From: Scleromitrula shiraiana
Lineage: Eukaryota; Ascomycota; Leotiomycetes; Helotiales; Sclerotiniaceae
Assembly (NCBI GenBank): GCA_028455995.1
Contig: JABELC010000003.1
Coordinates: 496,001 to 560,000, forward strand
Length of the DNA: 64,000 nucleotides
Direction: 5' to 3'
Both the position numbers and the translations under genes were made by a program. Under the pieces are notes generated by a model that saw nothing but the letters and a program-made list of their open reading frames with translations, was not told the DNA's origin and searched no databases. This document shows, piece by piece, positions 11,103 to 21,768 of the stretch. The stretch's first letter is position 1, and every line of letters starts with the position of its first letter.

Positions 11103-12443
11103 ATGAACTCTGAGAATATAGGCCCAGTGCAGGTAGCTTCTACTTCTATTCTTCTGGGGGTTATGCTCTTGTTTTTCTCAATCGGGTGTACGTGAAGCTG
11201 GTCTTGATGAAGGAATTGATTTGTGATGATGGTATGTGTAACATTATTTATGTTAGTGTCAAATACTGAGTCAATACTAGGAACTGTAACACTTGCAGTG
11301 GTAATAAAGATACCCCACCTTCTTTTCACAATCGGATGCGCATGGAGATCTAGAAACTGATACTTCTAGATTGGATGCATTGCATATTATATAGCCTGTA
11401 CTTGGGGTAAGACACACTTCAACTTATCACTCAATGATCGTAGTTATCTAAGTTTGATCATAGGCGCAGAAAAGGGAAGTTTTGGAGTTCACGAGTGGAA
11501 TGTTAGCATCCTCCAAGCAACCAGTCTGGATCTCCTTATTGTAAGTTTGTGTTCGTTCGCTACAGGTTCTCACAATCATAAATGGAACCATTGCTGATCC
11601 ATCACTAGCCTGCATGGCTAATTGTTATTCTTACGCCTTTGACGTTCCTCTTTCTGAAGACCACGTTTTTTATTTTATATCTCCAAATCTCCAGTCAGCC
11701 ACGTTGGCTCCGACTATGCTCCTGGGCTGGTCTCTTCACAACTGCAATCACATATACTATCTTGACTATTCTAGTTTTTGTTTACGGAACTCCCAGGAAA
11801 GGAGAGACGTGGGTGTCGCATTCAGCTTCAAATATGGAGGAACGTATTCCCAAGCTCTTGTTGGTGCCACAATCCATTGTCGGCCTTATCATCGATTTAT
11901 ACATATTGGTGTTACCTGTACTTGGAGTCTCAAGACTTCGGATGTCATTGAAAAGAAAGATTGGAATTATCTTGATATTTCTCTCCGGAATCTCCTAAGG
12001 AAACTCTTGAATGGACTTAGTGAAGTGCTTCCCATTAACTATTTACAGAGATTGTGTATGTTCAGCTTGCAGCATTTATTTCCGCCACATATATAGTGAG
12101 ACTTTAGACTCGACTTGGTATGCTGTCCCGGTAAACATTGCAACGTAAGCATATCTATTTCGCCTATCTCAAACGCTCAATCTGATACCTTCTTTCTCAA
12201 TTTAGGTTTAATGAGGAAATGGTTGGAATTATCTGCGCGTGTATGCCTACGGCGGCTCATGCAATTCGTCAAGAAGACTCCACATATCAGAAAGTATTTA
12301 AGGCCGTCTTCAGCCGATTTGGATCTATTGTATCGTCATGGCATGCATCTAAAAATAAAACTACCAAGTCACAAACAGATCAAAAATATGCACGGTACTT
12401 TACTCTAGATGAGTTGATGGAAATTCAGCGAACCACATCATAA
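11103..12443 (+). pseudogene. rhodopsin-like / PTH11-type integral membrane protein, disrupted
   Basis: Fungal rhodopsin-domain (PTH11-related) seven-helix protein, recognised from the N-terminal helix at 11103-11180, RVYVKLVLMKELICDD, HEWNVSILQAT, the helix run PAWLIVILTPLTFLFLKTTF, WLRLCSWAGLFTTAITYTIL, and NEEMVGIICACMPTAAHAI near the end. Canonical introns can be placed at 11232-11298, 11407-11463, 11541-11608 and 12145-12205. Three breaks remain: a one-base frame change between the first helix and RVYVK (near 11180), a stop-containing insertion with an apparent IGC duplication near 11340-11370, and a TAA at 11996-11998 where the expected donor reads CTAAGG rather than GTAAGG. The intact family is plasma-membrane and often implicated in surface sensing. 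Unusual splicing or sequence errors could rescue parts of it. Confidence 0.6.
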
Positions 12444-13507
12444 ATTATCCAGAGTGTGCCATCATCAAAGATTCAAAGGGACTCCAGCGTCGATTCAATA
12501 TTGATATTAAGAGAAATTGATTCGATGATGTGGTGTTTTTGTTATTGCCTAAATGGGTGATTGTCCCTGTTTCTTGGATGACTCTGTAATATTGGATGAC
12601 GAGTCTACACTATCGGACTTTCAAACTGATGCCCACACCAAAGGAATGATTCACAGATCATCCAAGAATATCTCTGAACCATCGGTGTTTCACTACTAAT
12701 CATCAACGACCAAACTTTTGCTGGAAGGAAGATATATAGCTTGCATCTTACACACCCGAGTCGCTAGTTCCTTAAACCTCCCACCACACAGATCTTCACG
12801 AAAACCTCTGCCTACATAGTTCAAGTTCGAAGAAAGAATAATCTCTAACATGGCACTATCTGATTAGCTTGCCAGAGAGGACATGGTGTATTTACAAACC
12901 GCCTTTGTACTATTAGATAGTTTTATATCATAATAAAAGATTGAAATACAATATCATTTGTATCGACAGTACAGAACTAGATACTTTTATCTAATGGCCA
13001 AAGATCGAAATACAATATCATTTAATTTAATTTTGCAGAACTATAGATTATTATCTAATATCAACAAGAGGAAACCACTCAAAGTTCCACGGAAAGCTAG
13101 ACAATCAAATTTACCCCCCCCTCCCCGTATCGTGACCCTTAATCTTCATTTCTGATACGACATCTCATCATCATCAATGATTTACGACAATCGCCAATAT
13201 TGAACCTGCAGGTCACTATGTCACATATAACAATCAAGCTATGGAAATAATATCTGTCAAATGTTTCATGCTGTTTGCTCAACCAATTTGTGCTGCTGTC
13301 CTGCCAAATGAAAAACAAACAAACTATCCTAGATCTAGTGTCTCCCTCACAGATCTTTATCACATCTACTTAAGGCTATCCGATATCCCTCTCCATCGAC
13401 CGGACAGAACGGGTTTCTCTAATATTAAATGAAAATAATAGTAGCTCGCTCTATCGGAACGCATCGCTCGCATTCAAATTAAATCGCTACCGAATCTTCA
13501 GACTCCT
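12444..13507. other. intergenic, AT-rich, with a short tandem duplication
   Basis: No coding potential recognised over about 1 kb apart from short chance frames. It contains the 64-bp duplication listed separately. Confidence 0.5.
12934..13060 (+). repeat. imperfect 64-bp tandem duplication
   Basis: Matching blocks recur at a constant 64-bp offset: GAAATACAATATCATTT at 12943 and 13007, CAGAACTA at 12972 and 13036, and CTAAT at 12991 and 13055. The copies differ by scattered substitutions, so this is an aged two-copy direct repeat in non-coding DNA. Confidence 0.8.
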
Positions 13508-14500
13508 TCACTCGATCTTAACAAGACACCATCCTTCATCTTCTTCATTTTCATCCTCGCTACATTCTTCATCATTTTCCATGTCGCCTGTAAAGATCCA
13601 ATCTTCGTCTTCAATGCCACTTGCCAAAACCCAGTCACCATCGCTATCACAGTCATCTGTTGGTCTATAACTGACCTGTTTATGGATAGTTGGTCCCGCT
13701 CGTCTTGCTATATCTTTGTAGTAGGCCAGTTTCTTGTCGAAAGTTTGAAGCAGCCCCTTTGCATCTGGGACTGCTTGTGCTGCTTCATTTTCGAGGGTGA
13801 TGATTCTCTCATTCATTTTTTGGATCACCTCTCTCATGTCTTTATCTGTGCTACCCATATTGTAATTGATAGGTTGAGGTAAGTCCTTCCTGTCTCTGGG
13901 TGGGGTATTTGCAATGTGGACAGGGGTACTCTCCTTGGACGGGGAAGCTGCGATGATGGTCTTGAATCCATCTTTTTCATCGTCTCTCTTTGCAAGCGGA
14001 ACTCTCTTCGAACCATCTAAGCACTCTCTCGCAGCCCGCATCGTATCTTCGAATTTTTTCATCGTGCGGTCGTACTGTCTCATAGTCTCACTCTCGTACC
14101 ATCTCTTGCTTAATGTTTTATCGTCAAAACCGGGTTGTTCGATCGACAATGGCATGGGTCTGAGGGAGTCCGAGTACTCTTTTGGTTCAGCAGGAACCTT
14201 CATTCTGTTTTGGAAAATCTTGTCCTTTTGAAGCGCTGCAGGAGTTCCCTTAGGTGTGGTAACAGCTTTAGGTTCTCTGTTGGCACCGAACTGTACCGAG
14301 TGCTCGTATAGTTGACCGTTAATAATAAACCGAGGAAGTTCGTATTCTCCAACAATCGGAACCGGGGTATCCTTTCGAATCTTTTCTGCTAGTCTAGCAA
14401 CTTCAGCGTTTGCATCGAGAAGAGCAGCATCATTGACCAGTCGATAACTATTTCCATTTATGCGGAGAACATATGGAATGGATGGCGTCTCAGCTGCCAT
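13508..14500 (-). CDS. hypothetical protein (330 aa), acidic C terminus
   Basis: Single-exon frame, start chosen at the ATG at 14500 (MAAETPSIPYVLRINGNSY); the open frame upstream has no in-frame ATG. The N-terminal part reads as a compact globular segment (YVLRINGNSYRLVND, GEYELPRFIINGQLYEHS). The middle is charged, with a predicted helical/coiled stretch (MREVIQKMNERIITLENEAA). The C terminus contains two Trp-containing acidic segments (GDWVLASG and EDWIFTGD), then a Glu/Asp run. No family is recognised. It sits 102 bp downstream of another unrecognised gene on the same strand, and the two may be functionally linked. The whole-length open frame and balanced codon use support a real gene. 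Confidence 0.7.
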   Translation of the reverse strand: MAAETPSIPYVLRINGNSYRLVNDAALLDANAEVARLAEKIRKDTPVPIVGEYELPRFIINGQLYEHSVQFGANREPKAVTTPKGTPAALQKDKIFQNRMKVPAEPKEYSDSLRPMPLSIEQPGFDDKTLSKRWYESETMRQYDRTMKKFEDTMRAARECLDGSKRVPLAKRDDEKDGFKTIIAASPSKESTPVHIANTPPRDRKDLPQPINYNMGSTDKDMREVIQKMNERIITLENEAAQAVPDAKGLLQTFDKKLAYYKDIARRAGPTIHKQVSYRPTDDCDSDGDWVLASGIEDEDWIFTGDMENDEECSEDENEEDEGWCLVKIE

Positions 14501-14602
14501 CGTAGCCTTCGGGATCTTGGTAGCATTAGCACTATGCAAATTCAATTTCGTGCATTGAGACTTGATCTCCGTGTCGATGGTATGCTTGAGAAAATAAATC
14601 AG

Positions 14603-15691
14603 CTAACTGTTGGTGACATTATGTTTATGTTTAAGTTTCTGGTTTTGACTTACTTTGTATGGAGTAGCGATTTTCCCATCGATAGGAGACGAATTTTGCT
14701 TGAAAGTCAATGGGTATTTTCGCGGGGAGGTGACGGAATTAGGCCATCCCATTACACCCTCATTAGTATCTGCCTTGCTTGCAGATTCTTTCATTCGAGA
14801 AGGTGTTTCAAAACCAGTTTTGTAGTGGGAGGAATCGCCATGCTGGGTGTCGTTCATATCTTCTTTCGATGGTTTGTTTCGAAAATATTCCTTGAAAGTT
14901 GTTCCTGGTCGCTGTGTAAGTCGAGGAGGGTATCTCTGATCATGTTCTAGCACCTTTCTGCTGTTTTGCTCAGCTTCTGACGACTCCTTATCGGTTGGGG
15001 TTTTGAGGGATTCCATTTCCGTGCTAGATGGTTCGATACTGTTTCGGTCCAATTCTGTTTGCTCCTGTGCGTATCCTTCCTCTTCCGGGTCTTTAGGTCG
15101 GAGGAATCTATCACCAGAGTAAGAAGAGATGACCTTCCCGAGTGTCTGAAAGGTTAGTTCTTTCATCTCGATAGCTTTCTTGTTGGGGCCGGTCATCATG
15201 TAACCATACAACTTGCATACGGCTACTTCATGTGCAGCCTGGAGATACTTTGTTACCGTTTTTCCAGGAGTTCCACCACATTTCATTAAGTCTTTGCAAT
15301 ATTGAACTGGCAAATGGCTAACATACGCCGCCTTGTTCTTGATGACTCGAAAGTTGGGCTCCAATTCGTGCTCTGCCGCAATGGCTATCTCTTCGACAAC
15401 ACAAATAATCTTTGCTGCCAGAATTACAATAAAAGGAATGTAATAAGTTGCGCTGGCAGGGTACAATCCCTTTTTGAGTGCAACAGACCATATGACTCTG
15501 TCGAATGCCATTTCTTGGTCGGTGTTCATACCTACCCATTTATTCCCCTTCTCTAGTGCTGCATATGCATCGAACAGGGCAAGTCTGAGTAGATCCCTGT
15601 CGGTATGTACTCTCCGAATTTTGGAATCGTGTTCATCATTACTTTCTTCTGGATAGCGATACATGTCGTCTTGATATGGCTTTGTATCCAT
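14603..15691 (-). CDS. hypothetical protein (362 aa) with one hydrophobic segment
   Basis: Single-exon ORF from the ATG at 15691. The N terminus is charged; a hydrophobic stretch around residues 82-105 (YYIPFIVILAAKIICVV) could be a buried helix or a membrane segment. A Cys-containing region follows (YCKDLMKCGGTPGKTV). The last 170 residues are Ser/Thr/Glu-rich and probably disordered. No signal peptide and no recognised domain. The stop lies 102 bp upstream of the start of the 330-aa gene on the same strand. The 5' end faces the 68-aa gene across 464 bp. Confidence 0.7.
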   Translation of the reverse strand: MDTKPYQDDMYRYPEESNDEHDSKIRRVHTDRDLLRLALFDAYAALEKGNKWVGMNTDQEMAFDRVIWSVALKKGLYPASATYYIPFIVILAAKIICVVEEIAIAAEHELEPNFRVIKNKAAYVSHLPVQYCKDLMKCGGTPGKTVTKYLQAAHEVAVCKLYGYMMTGPNKKAIEMKELTFQTLGKVISSYSGDRFLRPKDPEEEGYAQEQTELDRNSIEPSSTEMESLKTPTDKESSEAEQNSRKVLEHDQRYPPRLTQRPGTTFKEYFRNKPSKEDMNDTQHGDSSHYKTGFETPSRMKESASKADTNEGVMGWPNSVTSPRKYPLTFKQNSSPIDGKIATPYKVSQNQKLKHKHNVTNS

Positions 15692-16155
15692 TTTGTGTCG
15701 TTATTGGGAAGACAGGGGATTGATGGAGAGTCTTTGTGGTTTAATTCTTAAGGAAGAGGGATTGGGAAAGAAAAGAAAAGGAATTTATAACAGCACGAAA
15801 AGAAACATGGTTTGTTACTCTGCATATCTACGGTTACTGGCTCCATTCATGCATTCATAAGATTGGTGGCTGGAGGCTGTCGTAGAGAATCGATCAAGTA
15901 CGACAATTGAATGAATTTAGTACAGTTCAAATTCTCACTTACCAGCAGATGAATTTTTAGCATTAATCAGACGTAAACAAAATCGCGTTTCAACCAGCTC
16001 CTCCTTTAAGCTCAACTTATTTATTATTCTTCTTTCATCTTAACTTGACTTCAACGTCTACCTCATCTTTTCGTCGCACCTTTTCCAACTCCCCATCTTT
16101 CTTCTCTTGACAACAATCGCAGCTTCTTCTCTATTTTGCTTTCAAAGATACAGCG
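15692..16155. promoter_or_regulatory. bidirectional intergenic promoter region
   Basis: A 464-bp spacer between divergent starts. The right-hand half (about 16020-16150) is rich in C and T with few G, as is typical of fungal leaders just before a start codon. No specific operator is recognised. Confidence 0.4.
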
Positions 16156-16362
16156 ATGGGGCAAATGAGCAGCTACGTACCTAGGCAACCTCTACATCCC
16201 CCATGTCCATCCGATAGTCATGAAAGTGCACTCATGAAAGTAGTTGGAAAGATTGTGAGTAGCGAAAACTCGACAGCATCTACTTTTCGAGATCTCCAAT
16301 GCATTCTTGACGGTTACCAACATCTGTACGTTGATAAGGGAGCAGTCGATGGAAAGGAATGA
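16156..16362 (+). CDS. small hypothetical protein (68 aa), MGQ N terminus
   Basis: Short intronless ORF preceded by a long CT-rich leader and opening ATGGGGCAAATG, giving MGQMSSYVPRQ. Gly at position 2 with Ser at positions 5 and 6 loosely resembles an N-myristoylation context; this is an inference only. The remainder has one amphipathic stretch (SALMKVVGKIVSSENSTAS). No homolog is recognised. The leader composition is the main reason for calling it real. Confidence 0.45.
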   Translation: MGQMSSYVPRQPLHPPCPSDSHESALMKVVGKIVSSENSTASTFRDLQCILDGYQHLYVDKGAVDGKE

Positions 16363-16958
16363 TAACGAAGATTTTCATTTTGTGTCTTTACAAGGTCAAA
16401 AATATAAACGTGAGATTTTCATCTAGACAGTTGAAAAGGATAGTGTTACTGCGTAGATATTAGAATTAGATGTTAATGAAAACAAAGAGGGAGACACAAA
16501 CGATGGGCTCAGAGTAGGTCGATTTACTGCAACAAAAATTGAGTTCCACTATGGGGGTATCCTGACCTTAAATCGACTGGGTTGCATTCCAATTTAGATC
16601 GAAAGAAAAGGAAAGTTGTAGTCGGTTTGAGGATATAGAATATTGTGGTACTGTACCAAATAGGTATAGTTTCGAGCTCGCTAGCGATGTAAATGATGCC
16701 ATTGTCGCGCTTTTACAATGCTATTCATATAGGCTTTGTTCTTGAACTGTCCAACAACTTTGAATATAGAGCAGACAGTCTACTACTATTTGAGGATCAT
16801 AACGAATAAAATCTTAAAAAAGGAACAACGCATGAACATTGTAGGAATATTTGCTTGAATATTGTATGAAAGGTATCTGAACAAGAACAACAAAACCAAT
16901 ATATATTGCAGCTATTACTAATCAAATCAATATTTATTATACACAACCAATCATCTTC
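16363..16958. other. intergenic, nothing recognised
   Basis: AT-rich spacer of about 600 bp between the 68-aa ORF and the 2EXR gene. Confidence 0.5.
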
Positions 16959-17669
16959 ATGCAAGCAAACAACCAAACTCACCAAGCAAAACAGTTTTCT
17001 TCCTTGAATACTCGAAACATCATGGTTTCCACTGCGCCCACGACCTTTCACAGGTTTGATAAATTGCCCACTGAGCTTCGCTTGCTAATCTGGCAGGAGT
17101 TTCTTCGCAATGTCGAACCACGTAGATTGGTGATTGCAGACAACTCCATGCCACGGAACCCCATTCCTTCCGCATTGCACGCCAGTCATGAAAGTAGGGA
17201 GGTGGCCCTGAAGGTTTATCGTCTTCTTTTCGAAGGTGAGACTTTCCTTCCCCATTTTACTCACCATCTCTATTTCATTCCTTCAATCGATTCTGTTGTC
17301 ATCAACCACGTTGGGAGAAGGGGGTTTCTATTCCCTCAAACGATGGATGTAGTTCAGCACAGAATTCCAATCGTGCAAGCAGATACAGTTCCTCAATGCG
17401 ATTCAGTGAAGATTTTGGAATATCACTTCAGAGGATCATATTTCAATATCTTGCTTGTGAACTTTCGATTCTTGGATAAGTTCATTATTCATCTTCATCA
17501 TTGGGACACAAACCGTACTGAGAGTTCTTTCAGGGTTGCTGCCCTGACGATGGCGTATATCGCAGAAACGTTTTTCACTAGTAGGCATTGCGATGGATAC
17601 TGTGACAAAATCCCTGAGATTGTTGTGCACTGGACACGCGAGGGTTCTCCGGAGGTATATACTCTCTGA
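16959..17669 (+). CDS. 2EXR-domain protein (236 aa)
   Basis: Intronless ORF. Residues about 29-45 read TTFHRFDKLPTELRLLIWQE, the F-box-like opening of the fungal 2EXR family, followed by ALHASHESREVALKVYRLLF and the characteristic IDSVVINH block. The family is greatly expanded in filamentous ascomycetes and its biochemical role is unknown. The ATG at 16959 gives 21 extra polar residues; the internal ATG at 17022 (MVSTAPTTF) would fit the family start better. Flanked by long AT-rich spacers. Confidence 0.8.
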   Translation: MQANNQTHQAKQFSSLNTRNIMVSTAPTTFHRFDKLPTELRLLIWQEFLRNVEPRRLVIADNSMPRNPIPSALHASHESREVALKVYRLLFEGETFLPHFTHHLYFIPSIDSVVINHVGRRGFLFPQTMDVVQHRIPIVQADTVPQCDSVKILEYHFRGSYFNILLVNFRFLDKFIIHLHHWDTNRTESSFRVAALTMAYIAETFFTSRHCDGYCDKIPEIVVHWTREGSPEVYTL

Positions 17670-18593
17670 TTTTAAATGTAGGTAGGTTTTCGATTTCTTA
17701 GTAGATTTTTTCATTTCCTGAGTTATACTGCTGGCTATTCTGATATTTCTTACTTCATGGAGTTAGTTCTAGTTCATCTTTTGATACTCGCCACGATCCA
17801 ACATGTGTTGATTCAACATCAACATTTACTACCACTCTACCCACATCTTACCTTCCACACTCTTTTGAATCCAAACCCTAAAGATAGAATAAAATATTTC
17901 ATTAACACTTGCTTAACAATACAATTATTCAATTTGATATACAATACAGAAAACAATAGACAACATAACTTATATGATATATATGACAGTCAACACAGGC
18001 ACTTTTGAGCTAAAACGATAAACTACATTCGGTAACTTCAGTACAATTTAAAGAACCCATTAAGACTAATATAACTTAGATTAATATGACTTTCACTCCT
18101 ACTATAAAACAATCATAATAAATTGTAAGATAAAAATTGAATGAACGTCAAGGATTTGAGGAAGTTCAAAGTTATTCAATTTTATTCCAAGTGGAAAACT
18201 ATTCCATTATATATACAAATCATACATACAGTTTGAAAACATTTATCATATACATAGTTTAAAATCATTCCATAAGATATATAATCTAAAACCATTCTAT
18301 TATATCTATTCTAGGTATACTATAATTAAAAACTATTCTTTACATGATGCAAATAAACTAACACGGACATCTTTATGAGTTCCTAGTTTTTATTCAACAT
18401 AAATAGTTCTAACTTTTCCTTTTGTTTTTGATTTTATTTCCATCACACAAATCTATAAACTGTATCTTTTACAGTCTATCATCTTCTCAAAGCAAAATCT
18501 TTTGATACCAAACTTTCTTTACACTAAAATCCTTTCCAACCAAATTCTTCCCACCAAAAATTCTTTCCGCAGATTTCCACGGCTAGCAATATC
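17670..18593. other. long AT-rich intergenic stretch with loose internal repeats
   Basis: About 0.9 kb, visibly AT-rich. Between 18190 and 18340 a loose motif recurs (variants of CATATACATAGTTTAAAATCATTCCAT at roughly 40-50 bp spacing), too diverged to give a clean unit. No gene recognised. The last 200 bp are CT-rich and probably the leader of the next gene. Confidence 0.45.
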
Positions 18594-19192
18594 ATGTCTC
18601 AACCCATTGAACATAGTTCTGAGAATTCTTCAAAACTCGAGATTCCATCTGGAGATCAAATTGCTGCTGTTCAGCAAGTTAGCAGTTCAACCACGTAAGT
18701 GTTTACCACATGTGAACTACGGATCGTCAAAGCCCAATCTCAATGATCTCCCTAATCCACCATAATACTAGTACGATAGTGCTAACCATGATCTACAGAA
18801 CTGATGATGCTCGCTCCGAGTCTACCATGACTGGCTCTCCAAGTTTCACTCCTGCTCCAACTTTGGTATCAGGAGATGATTCTTCCGATGATGATCCTAT
18901 CAATACTCCTACCCATACATCAGGATCGAGTAGTGATTCTGGCAAAGACGATGCCGAACCTCAGGAGCTCGCCCCTGCAGCCGTTGCGGCTGCTCCAAAC
19001 GTGGCTCCTCCTGCGCCTGCCAACTCCGAATTAACTGGTTTGTCTGATGGCAGCTCCGGTTATGGTGATTCGACTTTCAATGAAAATCGAGAGGCCATTG
19101 CTGGTTGGGGGGGTACTGACGAAACAGCTTATTTCAAGGCCCAACCATACTATGACCACACAAAAAGTTGGGGTAACCAGCCCTGGTGGTGA
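18594..19192 (+). CDS. hypothetical Ser/Asp/Ala-rich protein (164 aa)
   Basis: Exons 18594-18694 and 18799-19192 are joined over a 104-bp intron (GTAAGT..ACAG) with a clean phase match (SSSTT then TDDARSES). The start is the ATG in ATCATGTCTCAACCC. Composition is that of a disordered protein: Ser/Thr/Asp in the middle, a Pro/Ala segment, then an aromatic C terminus (YFKAQPYYDHTKSWGNQPWW). No domain, signal peptide or membrane segment is seen. The aromatic tail and low complexity suggest a short linear-motif protein; the function is unknown. Confidence 0.6.
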
Positions 19193-20195
19193 TCGATTCC
19201 GATTAATTCGGGGACAGTGAATGTCAGGACTGGGCTAGGAAATGTGTTGGCACGGTGGTTTATCTCGAAAGGGGGTTATGATTAAGTTCACTCATCGTAT
19301 GTGAAATTTCAGTTGAGATAACATTTGTAGCATGAATGAACATCAAAAGAATGGAGATAAGGACTATGTTCTAATGTATCATAAGATCTCGAATCTAAGC
19401 AGTCAAGGAATGATTTAAGTATGTAGCTTTCAAGTATTGGGCAAATAGTAAATCCAATCACAAGCTTTTAAAAAATTGGCTTTTCTGTGTGAAAGTGGTT
19501 GATGTATTCTCTTATGGAGTAAGTGATGTAAAACTCATTGTAAGACTATTAACGTCTAGAACGTGGCACCAAGGTAGGATTCATATTATATGTTACGTTC
19601 ATCCATCATCAATACTCTATCATTGATACTCTATCAGGCCTGTAAAGAAGAAAGCACTTGCTTTCTTGCCACGGACACATACCGTAATAACTAACCCCGA
19701 TTGAATAATTCGACTCAAACTAAAGTTGCTGCCCATATATATACTTCTAAAGAATACACTCGATATTCATTAACATAATCTTTATTAGATGTAATGCAGC
19801 ACTTTCCAAGGAAACATTGCATGTAAGATTCCGAGCGAAGATAGCCAACCACTGATAACGTATCCATCCAACATAACATAGAAATAATTCTCAACTGGAC
19901 TGGATGCATATTATAACAAGATACTTGAAGAATTTGCTTATTAATACAAGAACTCTAATCTTGATGGTGTTGATGACGTGAAGATGTGTATCACAACATG
20001 AAGTTGGAGATGGGGAAAAATAAAGTTAGGATATTCTTCGGTCAGATTTCGCTTGAATCTTCGAGAGTGGACTGATAACAACCTTCTGAACAAAACCACC
20101 ACTATTTCCGCAAAGCTTCTTCTTGATATTAATTGCTTAGGGTGACTGAATTTCACGACGAATATTTCATACATACACATACTTGAGTCTAGAAA
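19193..20195. other. intergenic, nothing recognised
   Basis: About 1 kb of AT-leaning spacer upstream of the nucleoside hydrolase. Short minus-strand frames lack any recognisable content. Confidence 0.5.
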
Positions 20196-21579
20196 ATGAG
20201 TTCGTCGGAGCAACAGAAGACCCCTCTTTGGCTGGATTGTGATCCAGGTAAGTAAAATTCCTAATCAAAGGCTGAACCGGACGGAAATAAGATCTCTGTA
20301 TTCTTATCGTCGGAGGCATATGCTGACGCGTTTTTCCCACTCAGGACATGATGTAAGTTTTCAATTTGCTTTCGCTGGCGATGTCATGGATGCATAATAT
20401 CTCTACTTGATTGCAAGCTTTTTTCATCTCTCACTAGTGTTACCAGGTGATTTATGTAGTAACATGAATCCATGTCACTTTTCTCACCCAAGAGATCCCC
20501 AACTCCATGACTAAAACAGTTACTATCAGGATGTATTTGCAATGTTACTTGCAGCCTATCACCCATCACTCAATCTTTTAGGAATTTCCACAGTTCATGG
20601 TAATTCCTCAATCAACCACACTACCTATAATGCTACTTCTGTCCTTACGGCCATGTCCGCAACCCATATACCTGTCTACAAGGGCTCTGGGGCCGGTCTT
20701 GTTCGACCCGAAGTTCATGCACCATCCATTCATGGAGAGTCTGGTCTTGAAGGAACATCGCTCTTACCTGTACCTACCGTGAAGCCTGTTGACGAACCGG
20801 CCATCGATGCTATGGCGACGGCTCTGTTTTCTACACTCCCAAATACCGCATGGGTTGTAGCTACTGGAGCTTTGACAAATGTCGCTCAATGCTTTCAGAA
20901 GTATGACAAATTGGCTTCACATGTTAAAGGATTGAGTATCATGGGTGGAGCGGTAGGAAATGGCTTCACAGATGCAGTGTTGGGGAGAGTGGATCACAAA
21001 GAAAGGATCGGAAATTGGAGTATATGGGCAGAGTTCAATATTCTTGTTGACCCAGAGGCTGCACAATTTCTTTTGGAGCATGAAGTCCTGAAGAAGAAAT
21101 CAGTATTAATCCCTTTGGATATCACACATTTAGTATTGGCGACAAAAGAAGTGCAAGAAATGTTGCTCAATGGAAAGAATAAAGACAGATATAGTACTCT
21201 GAGAACGATGCTGGTCGAGCTTTTAATGTTCTTTGCCGCTACATATGATAGGGAGTTTGGGATTAGCGAAGGACCACCGCTACACGATCCTTTGGCGGTA
21301 GCAGTTATTCTTGATGGGGTGTTAGGTGAAGAAATCCCGTTCTATGACTTCAAGGATAATGGCAAGAGAGAAAGATATGACGTCAAGGTTATCACCGAAG
21401 GGAGCCACGAGGATGCTCTAAACGGCGCAGAAACCGGACGAACAATTGTTAAATTGCTCCCTGATGGAGAAGACGGAGTGAAAATCCCTAGGGGCTTGGA
21501 TATTAAGAGATTCTGGGAGGTTGTGGAAGATTGTCTCTCACGGGCTGACGCAACCAATAAAGTCAACGGAATTATATGA
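20196..21579 (+). CDS. nucleoside hydrolase (uridine/ribonucleoside hydrolase, URH1-like)
   Basis: Hydrolyses the N-glycosidic bond of nucleosides in pyrimidine/purine salvage. Exons 20196-20247, 20345-20352 (8 nt) and 20530-21579 give 369 aa. Introns are 97 bp (GTAAGT..TCAG) and 177 bp (GTAAGT..TCAG). The family signature DPGHDD is assembled across all three exons: CCAG from exon 1, GACATGAT as the microexon, GATGTA from exon 3. These Asp residues bind the catalytic calcium. Other family features: VYKGSG, LSIMGGA, EFNILVDPEAA and the distal PLHDPLAVA block containing the conserved HD pair. Cytosolic, no signal peptide. Ends 189 bp before the convergent PYM gene. The microexon is inferred from the motif and splice sites, not from transcripts. 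Confidence 0.92.
20345..20352 (+). other. 8-nt microexon of the nucleoside hydrolase
   Basis: GACATGAT is flanked by CAG on the left and GTAAGT on the right. It contributes the last two bases of Gly plus His and Asp to the calcium-binding DPGHDD signature. Without it, exons 1 and 3 would join out of frame (8 is not a multiple of 3) and lose the motif. Confidence 0.85.
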
Positions 21580-21768
21580 AATATCTGATGGGATAGTCAA
21601 TTAAATAGGCTTTTGATGGCGATTTATCGCATTGTATGACTCCTATAAATGCAAATATCACCTTCACAGCCCAGCCTTCCATGCAACACCGTAACGCCAT
21701 TCTATAACTGATGTTTCGATAAACGCGCACGCTCAGTATCATAATTTTCGTCCAAGTGATGGTCTTGA

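Noticed and set aside
11614..12096. 160-aa ORF from 11614
   Set aside because: It overlaps the rhodopsin-like helices in another frame and reads through the 3' part without family signal.
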